A stretch of DNA of 64,000 bases, taken from Dactylosporangium aurantiacum (GTDB lineage: Bacteria; Actinomycetota; Actinomycetes; Mycobacteriales; Micromonosporaceae). A program made the translations under genes and the position numbers. Of the stretch, positions 17,166 through 28,074 are shown one piece after another (position 1 is the stretch's first letter; every line of letters begins with the position of its first letter). Below the pieces are notes generated by a model. The model had not been told where the DNA came from, searched no databases, and saw only the letters and a list, made by a program, of their open reading frames with translations. The DNA is taken from assembly GCF_000716715.1 (NCBI RefSeq), contig NZ_JNYJ01000036.1, positions 124,001 to 188,000 of the forward strand, given 5' to 3'.

Positions 17166-18280
17166 AACGCCTCCAGCAGCGCCCGCCGTTCGCGATCTGT
17201 CAGCGGCAGGCGCTGCTGGATTGTTTCCCGCAGCGGCTCCGGTACGGCGTAGCTCCCGTCACCGCCGATCACCGGCACCACGAGCGGCGGCAACGCACCG
17301 AGCTCCTCGGCCAGCCCCAGCGCTCCCGCGGTCGCGGCGTCGACCGCCGGCAGGTATGCCAGCCGCCGCACGAACTCCCGCTCCTCGTGGTGCAGTACTT
17401 GCAGCAGCGCCCCGACCAGGTGCTCCCGCAGCGGCCCGTCCACCCTCGCCAGCTGCCGCAGACTGGCCCCGCGCTCGGCCGCCGGCAGTCGCGCCAGCCA
17501 CGCCGCCGCCAGCCCGACCAGCGCCGGCCACCCCCCGGTCAGCAGGTGCAGATCGGGCGCCAGCCCATCGGCGCCCGCAGCGTCCGCCAGCGCCGCCGCC
17601 AGCACCTGGTACGTCTCGTCCTCGGCGAACCCGAGATGCCCCGCCCCGAGCCGGTCCACGGCCGCGACGGGTATCGGCTCCCGCCCACTGAGCACCAGCG
17701 GCACCACCCCGACCAGCCTCCGCCACTGCGCCCCATCGGGGTCGACCCGCTCAACCCCGTCGATCACCACCGGCCGTCCGTCGACCGGCAGCTCCTCGTC
17801 CTTGTACGGCAACCCGAGGAACACCGCCGCACCGGTCTGGACCCACTGCTGCAGCAGCGTGCTCTTCCCCGCCCCACTCCCGGCCACGATGGTCACCACC
17901 GGCCGCCCACTCCCGGCTCCACCGACAACCCCCGGGCGCGCGCCAAGGACGCCATGTCCCGCGGGGCCGTCCGGACTCGCGACGGCTGGACCCGCGGAGA
18001 CCTCCCGACTGCCGTCCGAGCCGGCAGCGTTCAAGCCGACGGCGCTGGCGCTACCACGGCCAGGGCCAGCGACGCCAGGGCCAGAGACGCCAGGGCCGGC
18101 GACACCAGAGCCGGCAGGGCCGGCAGCGCCCGGACCGGCAGATCCAGCACCGCCGGCAGGACCAGGATGACCGGCGAACGCCCGATCCAGTCGAGCCAGC
18201 AGCCCAGGCCGGACGACAGGCCGCGGCGAGGCCGGCCGCCCGAAGCGAGCCGCCCCGAAATCCCGCCACCACCCAGTCAC
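17153..18280 (-). CDS. MalT-like STAND ATPase lacking effector domains
   Basis: A 375-residue protein resembling the NTPase core of MalT/LuxR-type regulators. It has RPVVRPGLLARLDRAF, Walker A VAGSGAGKSTLLQQW, Walker B VVIDGVERVDPD, the SGREP sensor segment and TGGWPALVGLAAAWL. The TPR and helix-turn-helix regions expected after the NTPase are absent. Between the first helix and Walker A lies an 80-residue Gly/Pro/Ala insert with collagen-like GPGV repeats. The GTG start at 18280 follows TACGTT by 7 nt (probable leaderless). It may be a truncated regulator; no partner is adjacent. Confidence 0.6.
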   Translation of the reverse strand: MTGWWRDFGAARFGRPASPRPVVRPGLLARLDRAFAGHPGPAGGAGSAGPGAAGPAGSGVAGPGVSGPGVAGPGRGSASAVGLNAAGSDGSREVSAGPAVASPDGPAGHGVLGARPGVVGGAGSGRPVVTIVAGSGAGKSTLLQQWVQTGAAVFLGLPYKDEELPVDGRPVVIDGVERVDPDGAQWRRLVGVVPLVLSGREPIPVAAVDRLGAGHLGFAEDETYQVLAAALADAAGADGLAPDLHLLTGGWPALVGLAAAWLARLPAAERGASLRQLARVDGPLREHLVGALLQVLHHEEREFVRRLAYLPAVDAATAGALGLAEELGALPPLVVPVIGGDGSYAVPEPLRETIQQRLPLTDRERRALLEAFQGM

Positions 18281-18287
18281 GCCACGC

Positions 18288-18293
18288 AACGTA
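18288..18293 (-). promoter_or_regulatory. -10 box TACGTT for the STAND gene
   Basis: TACGTT on the minus strand ends 7 nt before GTG 18280. This supports that start over the upstream TTG. Confidence 0.4.
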
Positions 18294-18567
18294 TCCCGGC
18301 AGTCCTCGTCTTAATCCTCAACTCCACGCACGGGTGCCCCACCGAATGACGCCCTCGACGGCGCCCGCACGTGTGAGGACGGTGCCCGGGGACCATCGCT
18401 CGCGACCACGCCACCCTGTCGCGCGGCCGGCAGGCCGCGCGGAACCACGTAAGCCGCAGCACTCGCCAGCGAAATACACATGTCCCATCGGGCCCACACG
18501 CGAACAGCAACCAGCGGCCCCGCAGAGCAGAGCCCAGCGCAGCGCCAGGAGGCCAGAAAACGCCGAA
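18294..18567. other. Intergenic, no feature seen
   Basis: The stretch between the STAND gene and the clpC terminator shows no gene, repeat or clear promoter beyond the boxes listed. Confidence 0.5.
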
Positions 18568-18602
18568 GGCCCCCGACCGGTAACGAGAACCGGTCGGGGG
18601 CC
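18568..18602 (-). terminator. clpC terminator
   Basis: A perfect 14-bp stem (GGCCCCCGACCGGT and its complement) with a 7-nt loop lies 15 nt past the clpC stop. A weak T-rich tail follows on the minus strand. Confidence 0.85.
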
Positions 18603-18617
18603 TCCAGGCGATACGAA

Positions 18618-21155
<2,538 letters not shown>

Positions 21156-21465
21156 CCCTGCTCCTTCACGTGCCGTGTCCGTCGCCGCCGCCCCTGCCGC
21201 GGAACCCCCCTCGGGGAGTCGCCACGCCGAAGCTCTGTCGGACGCCAACGTGACCGTGCCATCACTCTATCGCCGTAGGCCGACACATTGCGGGTGTGCG
21301 CCATTGCCGCACCCCACCATCGGACCATGTCGCATGCGTCGTGTGGTAGTTGCTTACCCGCCGGGAACGCTCGTACCCGGTGCTTTTGCCCAACGCGAGC
21401 ATCCGCCGCCTTGTTCCGGCGGTCCCGGCCGTACGCCAAGAGCGAAATCGACGCCGGATGCAAGT
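21156..21465. other. clpC upstream region
   Basis: No gene. A TAGAGT box on the minus strand (21269-21264) is a candidate clpC -10 about 110 nt before the start, without a convincing -35. No HspR/HAIR inverted repeat was recognised. Confidence 0.4.
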
Positions 21466-21497
21466 CACCCACCGTAGCGGCGAGGCTACGGTGGGTG
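21466..21497 (-). terminator. Hairpin downstream of lsr2
   Basis: A perfect 13-bp stem (CACCCACCGTAGC and its complement) with a 6-nt loop between lsr2 and clpC. It lacks a clear T-tract, so it is an intrinsic terminator of the actinobacterial type or a processing site. Confidence 0.6.
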
Positions 21498-21552
21498 AAA
21501 GCTACTGAAAAACCCCAAAACGACCGCTAAGCACGAAAACGGTCAGCGATCG

Positions 21553-21909
21553 CTAACGGCCCGCTTCGGCGTTGTAGCGGTCCACGATTTCCTGCTTGAT
21601 GCGGCCCCGGTCGGAGACCTTGATGCCCTTGTTCTGAGCCCATTCCCGAATCGCCTTGTTCTGCTCCCGGTCGGCGGCGGCTCCACCGCGACCACGGGCA
21701 CTGGCGGCACGTCCTCCGACCACGACGCCACCCCGACCGACCTTCGTGGCCGCCCCGAGGAACGGCCCGAACGCGTCACGCAGCTTCGTCGCGTTCTTCT
21801 TCGACAGGTCGATCTCATACTGAACGCCGTCGAGCGCGAACTTCACGGTCTCGTCGGCGTCCCCGCCGTCGATGTCGTCGACCAGCACGTGGATGGTCCG
21901 CTTGGCCAC
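21553..21909 (-). CDS. lsr2: Lsr2 nucleoid-associated xenogeneic silencer
   Basis: Lsr2 is the H-NS analogue of actinobacteria: it bridges DNA and silences AT-rich horizontally acquired genes. The 118-residue protein has the N-terminal dimerisation domain (MAKRTIHVLVDDIDGG; VQYEIDLSKKNATKL). A Gly/Arg-rich linker follows, then the DNA-binding domain with IREWAQNKGIKVSDRGRI, whose RGR acts as an AT-hook. The GTG start has an AAGGGAA box. It sits 90 nt after lysS with its own promoter. Confidence 0.96.
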   Translation of the reverse strand: MAKRTIHVLVDDIDGGDADETVKFALDGVQYEIDLSKKNATKLRDAFGPFLGAATKVGRGGVVVGGRAASARGRGGAAADREQNKAIREWAQNKGIKVSDRGRIKQEIVDRYNAEAGR

Positions 21910-21956
21910 TGTCGTATTCCCTTCGAGGAAGTCCGCCCCGCGTTGTGCGAATGCAA

Positions 21957-21986
21957 AGATAACGCAATCAGGGACTACCTCGTCAA
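21957..21986 (-). promoter_or_regulatory. lsr2 promoter
   Basis: On the minus strand TTGACG (21986-21981) and TTATCT (21962-21957) are separated by 18 nt. This is the best consensus-like SigA promoter in the window, giving a leader of roughly 40 nt. Confidence 0.65.
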
Positions 21987-21999
21987 CGGTACGCCGAAA

Positions 22000-23502
22000 C
22001 TACTCCGGCCGCACCAGCGGAAAGAGGATCGTTTCCCGAATGCCGAGCCCGGTGAGAGCCATGAGAAGGCGATCGATTCCCATCCCCATGCCGCCCATCG
22101 GTGGCATTCCGTACTCCATCGCGCGCAGATAGTCTTCGTCCAGTTGCATCGCGTCCGGATCGCCCTTCGCGGCCAGTAGCGACTGCGCGACCAAACGTTC
22201 GCGTTGCACAACCGGGTCGACGAGTTCGGAGTACGCGGTGCCGAGCTCGAAGCCCTGCACGTACAGATCCCACTTCTCCGTCAGGCCCGGGGTCACGCGG
22301 TGCGCCCTGGTCAACGGCGAGGTCTCCTCCGGGTAGTCGAAGACGAACGTCGGCGCGACCAGCCCCGGCACGACCAGCGCCTCGAAGAGCTCCTCGGCGA
22401 GCTTTCCGGGGCCCCACTTCGGGTCGACGGAGACGTCTTGCTTCGCGGCCAGCTCCACCAGGCGGGCGTGCGGCGTTTCGACCGTCACGTCCTCGCTCAA
22501 CGCCTCGGAAAGCACCCCGTAAAGCGTCACGCGGCGCCAGTCGCCGCCCAGGTCGAACTCGGCGCCGTCGGCATAACGGACCACGTGCGATCCGGTCAGG
22601 GCAACCGCCGCGTCCTGCACCAGCCGGCGGGTAAGGTCGGCCATGTCGTTGTAGTCGGCATACGCCTGGTATGCCTCCAGCATCGCGAACTCCGGCGAGT
22701 GCGAGGAGTCGATGCCCTCATTCCGGAAGTTCCGGTTGATCTCGAAGACCCGCTCGATGCCGCCGGCGACACACCGCTTCAAAAATAGCTCGGGTGCGAT
22801 ACGCAGATACAAATCCGTGTCGAGCGCATTGCTATGCGTGACGAATGGCCGGGCGGCCGCACCACCATGCAGCAACTGCAACATGGGAGTTTCAACTTCA
22901 AGGTAATCAAGACCGTGCAGTGTGTCACGGAGACTGCGCACCACGGCGGCCCTCGTGCGTACGGTTTCCCGGGCCTGCGGGCGCACCACCAGGTCGACAT
23001 AGCGCTGCCGGACCCGGGACTCCTCGCTCATCGGCTTGTGTGCCACCGGCAGCGGGCGCAGCGCCTTGGCGGTCATCTGCCACTCGTCGGCGAGAATGGA
23101 CAGCTCGCCGCGGCGGCTGGTGATCACCTCGCCGCGCACGCCGACGTGGTCGCCGAGGTCGACCAGGCGCTTCCACTCCTCCAGGGCCTCCGCGCCCACC
23201 TTGTCCAGCGACAGCATGGCCTGCAGCTCGCTGCCGTCGCCGGCGCGCAGCGTGGCGAACGCCAGCTTGCCCGTGTTGCGGATGAAGATCACCCGACCGG
23301 CGACGGCCGCGCGCTCGCCGGTGGCGGTGTCGGTCGGCAGGTCGCCGTAGCGGGCGCGGATCTGCGCGATGGTCGCGGTCCGGTCGAAGCCGACCGGGTA
23401 GGGCTGCTTGCCCTCGTCCAGCAGCCGGGCACGCTTCTCCCGGCGGATCTTCATCTGCTCGGGGAGATCGAGTTCCTGGTCAACGGCTGGCTGGTCCTTC
23501 AC
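22000..23502 (-). CDS. lysS: Lysyl-tRNA synthetase, class II
   Basis: Charges tRNA-Lys. The 500-residue protein has the N-terminal OB fold ([23 protein letters not shown]). Class II motif 1 is near YLEVETPML, motif 2 is in [20 protein letters not shown] and motif 3 is in [18 protein letters not shown] start. A patch of roughly 130 bp at 22785-22915 (residues about 197-240) is unusually rich in TTG, CTA, TTT, TAT and AAT codons. It also reads [13 protein letters not shown] where LQxIPGGAxARPF is usual. Confidence 0.95.
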   Translation of the reverse strand: MKDQPAVDQELDLPEQMKIRREKRARLLDEGKQPYPVGFDRTATIAQIRARYGDLPTDTATGERAAVAGRVIFIRNTGKLAFATLRAGDGSELQAMLSLDKVGAEALEEWKRLVDLGDHVGVRGEVITSRRGELSILADEWQMTAKALRPLPVAHKPMSEESRVRQRYVDLVVRPQARETVRTRAAVVRSLRDTLHGLDYLEVETPMLQLLHGGAAARPFVTHSNALDTDLYLRIAPELFLKRCVAGGIERVFEINRNFRNEGIDSSHSPEFAMLEAYQAYADYNDMADLTRRLVQDAAVALTGSHVVRYADGAEFDLGGDWRRVTLYGVLSEALSEDVTVETPHARLVELAAKQDVSVDPKWGPGKLAEELFEALVVPGLVAPTFVFDYPEETSPLTRAHRVTPGLTEKWDLYVQGFELGTAYSELVDPVVQRERLVAQSLLAAKGDPDAMQLDEDYLRAMEYGMPPMGGMGMGIDRLLMALTGLGIRETILFPLVRPE

Positions 23503-23566
23503 GACGGCACAATCCCTCTACGAGAATTCCACGAATTACGACGAGCCTACTCAACAGCACCTTCGG

Positions 23567-23572
23567 TACTTT
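23567..23572 (+). promoter_or_regulatory. -10 box TACTTT, probable leaderless start
   Basis: TACTTT ends 7 nt before the GTG at 23580. No Shine-Dalgarno box. Confidence 0.5.
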
Positions 23573-23579
23573 TGGCGAC

Positions 23580-24284
23580 GTGGATTTCGCAGCACACGCA
23601 TCGTCGTTCGGCGCCGCGGCGGACCTGTACGACCGCATCCGCCCCCGCTACCCGCGCGAAGCGCTCGACTGGGCCATACCCGAAAAGTCGGATATCTGCG
23701 ATCTGGGGGCCGGCACCGGCATCCTGACCCGCCAGCTCACCGACCTCGGCCACCACGTGATCGCCGTCGAGCCCGACGACAAGATGCGCGCCAAGATCCC
23801 CGGAGACGCCCGCGACGGCGACGCGACCCACATCCCCCTGCCGGACGCCAGCGTCGACGTCGTCACCGCCGGCCAGGCGTACCACTGGTTCTACGGCGAG
23901 CCCGCGCACGCCGAGATCGCCCGCGTGCTGCGCCCCGGTGGCCGCTTCGTGCCCATCTGGAACATCCGCGACGAACGCGTCGCGTGGGTCGCGAAGTCGT
24001 CCACCCTGTTCGACGGCGCCCGGGAGCGCGACGCGTTCGACGAGACCGCGGTCAAGGACTTCGGCCCGCGCTTCGGCCCGGTCACGCTCAAGACCTTCGA
24101 GTGGAGCACCACCCACACGACCGAGTCGTTCCTGGAGCTGGTCAAGTCCCGCTCCTATTACCTCGTCTCCGGCCCCGAGGCCCGCGAGCTGCTGGAGCGG
24201 CAGCTGCGCGAGGTGCTCGACCAGCTCGGCGAGGAGTTCGAGCTGCCGTACGTGACCTACGCGTACACGGCGCGGAAGCGCTAA
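23580..24284 (+). CDS. Class I SAM-dependent methyltransferase
   Basis: A 234-residue cytosolic methyltransferase. Motif I is ICDLGAGTGILTRQL, then VIAVEPDDKM, the DGDATHIPLPDASVDVVTAGQAYHWF region cut by the usual acidic motif II, and ARVLRPGGRFVPIW. It resembles small-molecule methyltransferases of the UbiE/Tam type; the substrate is unknown. It lies on the plus strand between the minus-strand genes lysS and coaX, breaking an otherwise conserved gene string. It overlaps the end of coaX by 4 bp. Confidence 0.82.
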   Translation: MDFAAHASSFGAAADLYDRIRPRYPREALDWAIPEKSDICDLGAGTGILTRQLTDLGHHVIAVEPDDKMRAKIPGDARDGDATHIPLPDASVDVVTAGQAYHWFYGEPAHAEIARVLRPGGRFVPIWNIRDERVAWVAKSSTLFDGARERDAFDETAVKDFGPRFGPVTLKTFEWSTTHTTESFLELVKSRSYYLVSGPEARELLERQLREVLDQLGEEFELPYVTYAYTARKR

Positions 24285-25045
24285 CCCTTGTTGCGGTCGA
24301 AGATCAGCCGCAGCCCGATCAGGGTGAGCATCGGCTCGTGGTGCGTCACGGTGACGCACTCGCCGATCACGATCGGAGCCAGGCCACCGGTCGCGACGAC
24401 CGCCTTCACGGTGCCACCCAGCTCCGCGGACACGCCCCGCACGATCCCGTCGACCTGCCCCGCGAAGCCGTAGACCACGCCGGACTGCAGGCACTCGACC
24501 GTGTTCTTGCCGATCACCCGCGGCGGCTTGACCAGCTCGACCTTGCGCAGCTGGGCGGCGCGGGCGGCGAGCGCGTCGACGGAGATCTCGATGCCGGGCG
24601 CGAGCACACCGCCCAGGAACTCCCCGCGCGCCGACACGACGTCGAAGTTGGTGGACGTGCCGAAGTCCACCACGATCGACGGGCCGCCGAACAGCGTGAA
24701 GGCGGCCAGCGTGTTGGCCACCCGGTCCGTGCCGACCTCCTTGGGGTTGTCGATCGCCAGCTGGACGCCGGTGCGCACGCCCGGCTCGACGATGACCGTC
24801 GGCACACCCGGGTAGTACCGCTGCAGCATGGTCCGCAGCGACCGCAGCGCCGCCGGGACCGTCGAGCACGCCGCGATGCCGGTCAGCGACACGGCGTCGG
24901 TGGCGAGCAGGCCCCGGTAGAGCAGGCCGAGCTCGTCCGCGGTGGCCCGCGAGTCGGTCTTGATCCGCCACGAGTGGACCAGCTTCTCGCCCTCGAACGT
25001 GGCGAGCACCGTGTTGGTGTTTCCGATGTCGATGCACAGCAGCAC
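24281..25045 (-). CDS. coaX: Type III pantothenate kinase
   Basis: Phosphorylates pantothenate, the first step from pantothenate to CoA. The 254-residue protein has the P-loop-like DIGNTNTVLATF at the N-terminus, the GTDRVAN motif, FGTSTNFDVV and the C-terminal ATGGLAPIVIGE, as in the ASKHA fold of CoaX. panC and panD about 9 kb away on the same strand supply pantothenate. ATG start. Confidence 0.94.
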   Translation of the reverse strand: MLLCIDIGNTNTVLATFEGEKLVHSWRIKTDSRATADELGLLYRGLLATDAVSLTGIAACSTVPAALRSLRTMLQRYYPGVPTVIVEPGVRTGVQLAIDNPKEVGTDRVANTLAAFTLFGGPSIVVDFGTSTNFDVVSARGEFLGGVLAPGIEISVDALAARAAQLRKVELVKPPRVIGKNTVECLQSGVVYGFAGQVDGIVRGVSAELGGTVKAVVATGGLAPIVIGECVTVTHHEPMLTLIGLRLIFDRNKG

Positions 25046-25110
25046 CCGGTGAGCCTAACGAAAGGCCCGCCAGCGCCGGGGTGAGCCTGGTCATCTACGA
25101 TCCGGTTCCC

Positions 25111-26991
25111 ATGATGCCGACGGCCCGCACGCTGCTGGCGCTGCTCCCGCTGGCCGCGCTGGTGTTCACCGTGTTCGCGCTGCGACCGGGCAGCCTGGAC
25201 GTCCGCCAGGCGGTCATCCGGGCGGTGGCGCTGGTGGCCGGGGTCACGGTCGTCTTCGTCGAGCTGCTGTCCCTCGCCGGATGGATCACGACCTGGCCGG
25301 TGGTCGTGTACTGGCTGCTGTTCGCGGGCGGGTCGGCGTTCTTCGCCCGGCGTCACCTGCGGCTGCCGTCCCCACCGGTGCTCGGCGGCTGGGACAAGGT
25401 GCTGCTCGGCGCGATCGGCCTGCTGGCCCTGGCCGAGCTGGTCCTCGCGCTCGCCTCGTCGCCGAACAACTTCGACTCGAACCACTACCACCTGACCAAG
25501 ATCGAGCACTGGATCGCCGACGGGGACCTCGACCCGTACCCGACCGTCCAGAACCAGCAGATCATCCTGGTCCCCGGCGCGGAGTACCTGCTGCTGCAGG
25601 CCCGCCTGCTCACCGGCGACGACTCGCTGTTCAACCTGCTGCAGTGGGGCGCGGCCCTGCTCGCCGGCCTGGCGATCTCCCGCTGCGCCGCCCAGCTCGG
25701 CGCCGGCCGCACCGGCCAGCTGATCGCCGCCGCCGTGTTCCTCACCGCGCCCGCCGTCGCCCTGGAGTCCACCAGCACGCAGAACGACCTGGTCGTCACC
25801 GCCTGGGTGGTCTGCGCCGCCACCCTCGCCCTCGACGGCGCCCACCGCCTCGCCACCGCCGCCGACGTGCTGTCCCTCGCCGCCGTCGCCGGCCTCACCG
25901 CGGTGACCAAGTCGACCGGCCTCATGGCGCTCGCACCGGTCCTCGTCTTCTGGGGCGTCTGCCAGCTCCGGCAGCGGCGGCTCCTGCGCACCGCCGGCGC
26001 GGCCCTCGCCGTCGTCGCCGGCCTGGTCGTGCTCGCCGGCCCGGCGCTGCTGCGGGTCAACGACGCGTTCGGCTCGCCCCTCGGCCCGCCCGGCTACAGC
26101 GCCGCCCTGTCCACCGAGCGCAAGGACCCGCCCGCGGTGCTGGTCAACGGCCTGCGCCTGGCCGCGTCCACGCTCACCACGCCGATCCCCGCGGTCAACG
26201 ACGTGGTCAGCGACGCCGTGATCGCCGTCGCGGACCTGGTCGACGTGAACCCGAACGACCCAAAGATCACCCAGTGGCGCAGCGTCTTCCCCGGTACGCG
26301 CTGGAAGCCCGACGAGGACCGCTCGCCGTACCCGGTGACGGCCGCGGTGATCCTGGCCGCCCTCGCCGCCGCGCTGGTCTGGCGCCGGCTGCCGCCGCTG
26401 GTCAGGGCCTACGCGGTGACCACGCTGGGCGCGTTCATCCTCACCGCCGCCGTGATCAAGTGGCAGGACTGGGGCAACCGGCTGATCCTGCCCGCGTTCG
26501 CGGTCGGCGCCCCGCTCGTCGGCTACTGGGCCGACCGCCTCAGGTCCCACCGCGCCGGCGCCGTCGCCATGGTCGCCGTGCTGGCCGCGGCATTCGCCTC
26601 CGGTGGTGTTTCCGTCGTGTACGGCCAGCCGCGCCGCCTCATCGGCCAGGCTTCGGTGTTCACCCTGACGGACTGGCAGGAGCGCTTCGTCCGGCTGCCC
26701 GAGCAGGCCGTGCCGTACCAGCGCGCGATCGATGACATCCGGGCCAGCGGGGTGCGCCGGGTCGGCCTGGTCATGGACGGCGACCTCTGGGAGTACCAGT
26801 TCCAGATCTCGCTGCCGGACGTCGAGCTCGTCGCCGTCGAGTCGGTGATCCCGACCGCGCCGCCGGCCCCGGTCTCGTCGGTGCAGGCGATCATCTGTGC
26901 CGCCACCGTCGAGCGCTGCACCGGCGTCGTCCTGCCCACGTGGCGGGTGCAGCGGTACAGCGCCGTCGTGGCCGTCGCGTTCCCCCCGTAG
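25111..26991 (+). CDS. GT-C fold glycosyltransferase-like membrane protein
   Basis: A protein of about 626 residues with 11-13 predicted membrane segments and a C-terminal soluble part. The first large loop holds FDSNHYHLTKIEHWIADGDL, resembling the catalytic Asp region of PMT_2/ArnT-type lipid-linked sugar transferases. A later ALLSTERK-type loop and WQDWGNRLILPAFAVG fit the family. A substrate, perhaps a polyprenyl-phosphate sugar, cannot be assigned. A TACGAT box 9 nt upstream supports ATG 25111; GTG 25081 is also open. It interrupts nadC and coaX on the opposite strand. Confidence 0.65.
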   Translation: MMPTARTLLALLPLAALVFTVFALRPGSLDVRQAVIRAVALVAGVTVVFVELLSLAGWITTWPVVVYWLLFAGGSAFFARRHLRLPSPPVLGGWDKVLLGAIGLLALAELVLALASSPNNFDSNHYHLTKIEHWIADGDLDPYPTVQNQQIILVPGAEYLLLQARLLTGDDSLFNLLQWGAALLAGLAISRCAAQLGAGRTGQLIAAAVFLTAPAVALESTSTQNDLVVTAWVVCAATLALDGAHRLATAADVLSLAAVAGLTAVTKSTGLMALAPVLVFWGVCQLRQRRLLRTAGAALAVVAGLVVLAGPALLRVNDAFGSPLGPPGYSAALSTERKDPPAVLVNGLRLAASTLTTPIPAVNDVVSDAVIAVADLVDVNPNDPKITQWRSVFPGTRWKPDEDRSPYPVTAAVILAALAAALVWRRLPPLVRAYAVTTLGAFILTAAVIKWQDWGNRLILPAFAVGAPLVGYWADRLRSHRAGAVAMVAVLAAAFASGGVSVVYGQPRRLIGQASVFTLTDWQERFVRLPEQAVPYQRAIDDIRASGVRRVGLVMDGDLWEYQFQISLPDVELVAVESVIPTAPPAPVSSVQAIICAATVERCTGVVLPTWRVQRYSAVVAVAFPP

Positions 26992-27017
26992 GTCGGCGAC
27001 GGCCCGGCCGCACGGGG

Positions 27018-27896
27018 TCAGTGGGTGCGCAGGTCCATGGCGATGTCCAGGATCGGCGAGGAGTGCGTGAGGCCGCCGACCGACAGATAGTCGACGCCGG
27101 TCGCCGCGTACTGCGCGGCGGTGGCCAGCGTCAGCCCGCCCGTGGCCTCCAGCTCGGCGCGCCCGCCGACCGCGGCGACGACCTCGCGCAGCAGGTCCGG
27201 CGGCATGTTGTCCAGCAGCAGGAACGTCGCCCCGGCGGTGACCGCCTCGACGGCCTCGCCGACCGTGGTGACCTCCACCTGCACCGGCACGTCGGGGAAC
27301 GCCGCGCGGACCCGCTCGTACGCGGCGGAGATCCCGCCCGCGGCCAGCTTGTGGTTGTCCTTGATCATGGCGACGTCGTACAGGCCCATGCGCTTGTTGG
27401 TGCCGCCGCCGGCGCGGACCGCGTACTTCTCCAGGATGCGCAGGCCCGGCGTGGTCTTGCGGGTGTCCAGGACCAGGGCGTGGGTGCCGTCGAGCAGGTC
27501 GGCCCACTGGCGGGTGTGGGTGGCGACGCCGGACATGCGGCACATCAGGTTGAGCGCGGACCGCTCGGCGGTCAGCAGGGCGCGGGTGGGACCGGTGACG
27601 GTGGCGAGGACCGTGCCGCGCACGACCGTCGAGCCGTCCACGGCGTGGATGGCGACCTCGACGTCCGGGGAGACGGCCTCGAACACGGCGGCGGCGACCG
27701 CCAGGCCGGCGACCACACCGTCGGCGCGGGCGACCAGCTCGGCGGCGTCGGTCTGAGTGGCCGGGATGGTCGCCACGCTGGTCACGTCGAGCCGGTCCGG
27801 GCCGAGGTCCTCGGTCAGGGTGCGCTCGACGATCTCGGCGACGGCGACGGGGTCCAGCCCCACCTTCCGCAGCAAGGCCTCGGTCTCAGGGGTCAT
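27018..27896 (-). CDS. nadC: Nicotinate-nucleotide pyrophosphorylase (carboxylating)
   Basis: NadC converts quinolinate and PRPP to nicotinate mononucleotide in de novo NAD synthesis. The 292-residue protein has SALNLMCRMSGVATHT, LDTRKTTPGLRILEKYAV, GGGTNKRMGLYDVAMIKDNH (shown here split by family convention) and the C-terminal GVDYLSVGGLTHS. ATG 27896 is preceded by GGAGGTG inside the second 89-bp repeat unit, and it overlaps that unit's mini-ORF stop as ATGA. It is therefore linked to nadB through two mini-ORFs. Confidence 0.95.
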   Translation of the reverse strand: MTPETEALLRKVGLDPVAVAEIVERTLTEDLGPDRLDVTSVATIPATQTDAAELVARADGVVAGLAVAAAVFEAVSPDVEVAIHAVDGSTVVRGTVLATVTGPTRALLTAERSALNLMCRMSGVATHTRQWADLLDGTHALVLDTRKTTPGLRILEKYAVRAGGGTNKRMGLYDVAMIKDNHKLAAGGISAAYERVRAAFPDVPVQVEVTTVGEAVEAVTAGATFLLLDNMPPDLLREVVAAVGGRAELEATGGLTLATAAQYAATGVDYLSVGGLTHSSPILDIAMDLRTH

Positions 27897-27985
27897 GCCG
27901 TCACCTCCGCTGCGCTCCGGCGCCGCCATGACCTCCGTGCTGAGCTGCTGATTCGCAGCCCTCCGCTACGCTGCGGGCCACTCAT
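27893..27985 (-). CDS. Coupled mini-ORF 2 of the nadB-nadC junction (30 aa)
   Basis: A 30-codon frame beginning MSGPQRSGGLRIS and ending AAEVTA. It starts inside the stop of the preceding unit (ATGA) and ends inside the nadC start (ATGA). It is identical to the first unit. A GGAGG lies before each start. The same frame recurs at 53230-53533, so it is part of a dispersed repeat. Whether the peptide is stable or only a ribosome relay is unknown. Confidence 0.5.
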   Translation of the reverse strand: MSGPQRSGGLRISSSARRSWRRRSAAEVTA

Positions 27986-28074
27986 GCCGTCACCTCCGCT
28001 GCGCTCCGGCGCCGCCATGACCTCCGTGCTGAGCTGCTGATTCGCAGCCCTCCGCTACGCTGCGGGCCACTCAT
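27982..28074 (-). CDS. Coupled mini-ORF 1 of the nadB-nadC junction (30 aa)
   Basis: A 30-codon frame starting at an ATG within the last codons of nadB but in another frame, 20 nt inside its end. It reads MSGPQRSGGLRIS, then an Arg-rich tail. Its stop overlaps the start of mini-ORF 2. A ribosome ending nadB at 28055 could re-initiate here. Confidence 0.45.
   Translation of the reverse strand: MSGPQRSGGLRISSSARRSWRRRSAAEVTA

Larger units (their letters stand above)
27893..28074 (-). repeat. Two tandem 89-bp coupling repeats
   Basis: Two copies of an 89-bp unit fill the nadB-nadC junction, with the flanking TCATG at 27893, 27982 and 28071. Each unit contains a start codon, a CGTAGC-GGAGG-GCTGCG hairpin, and a terminal GGAGGTG box before the next ATGA. 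Confidence 0.85.

Noticed and set aside
27893..28074. Insertion sequence or MITE at the nadB-nadC junction
   Set aside because: No terminal inverted repeats or target duplications; the unit boundaries coincide with start/stop overlaps instead.
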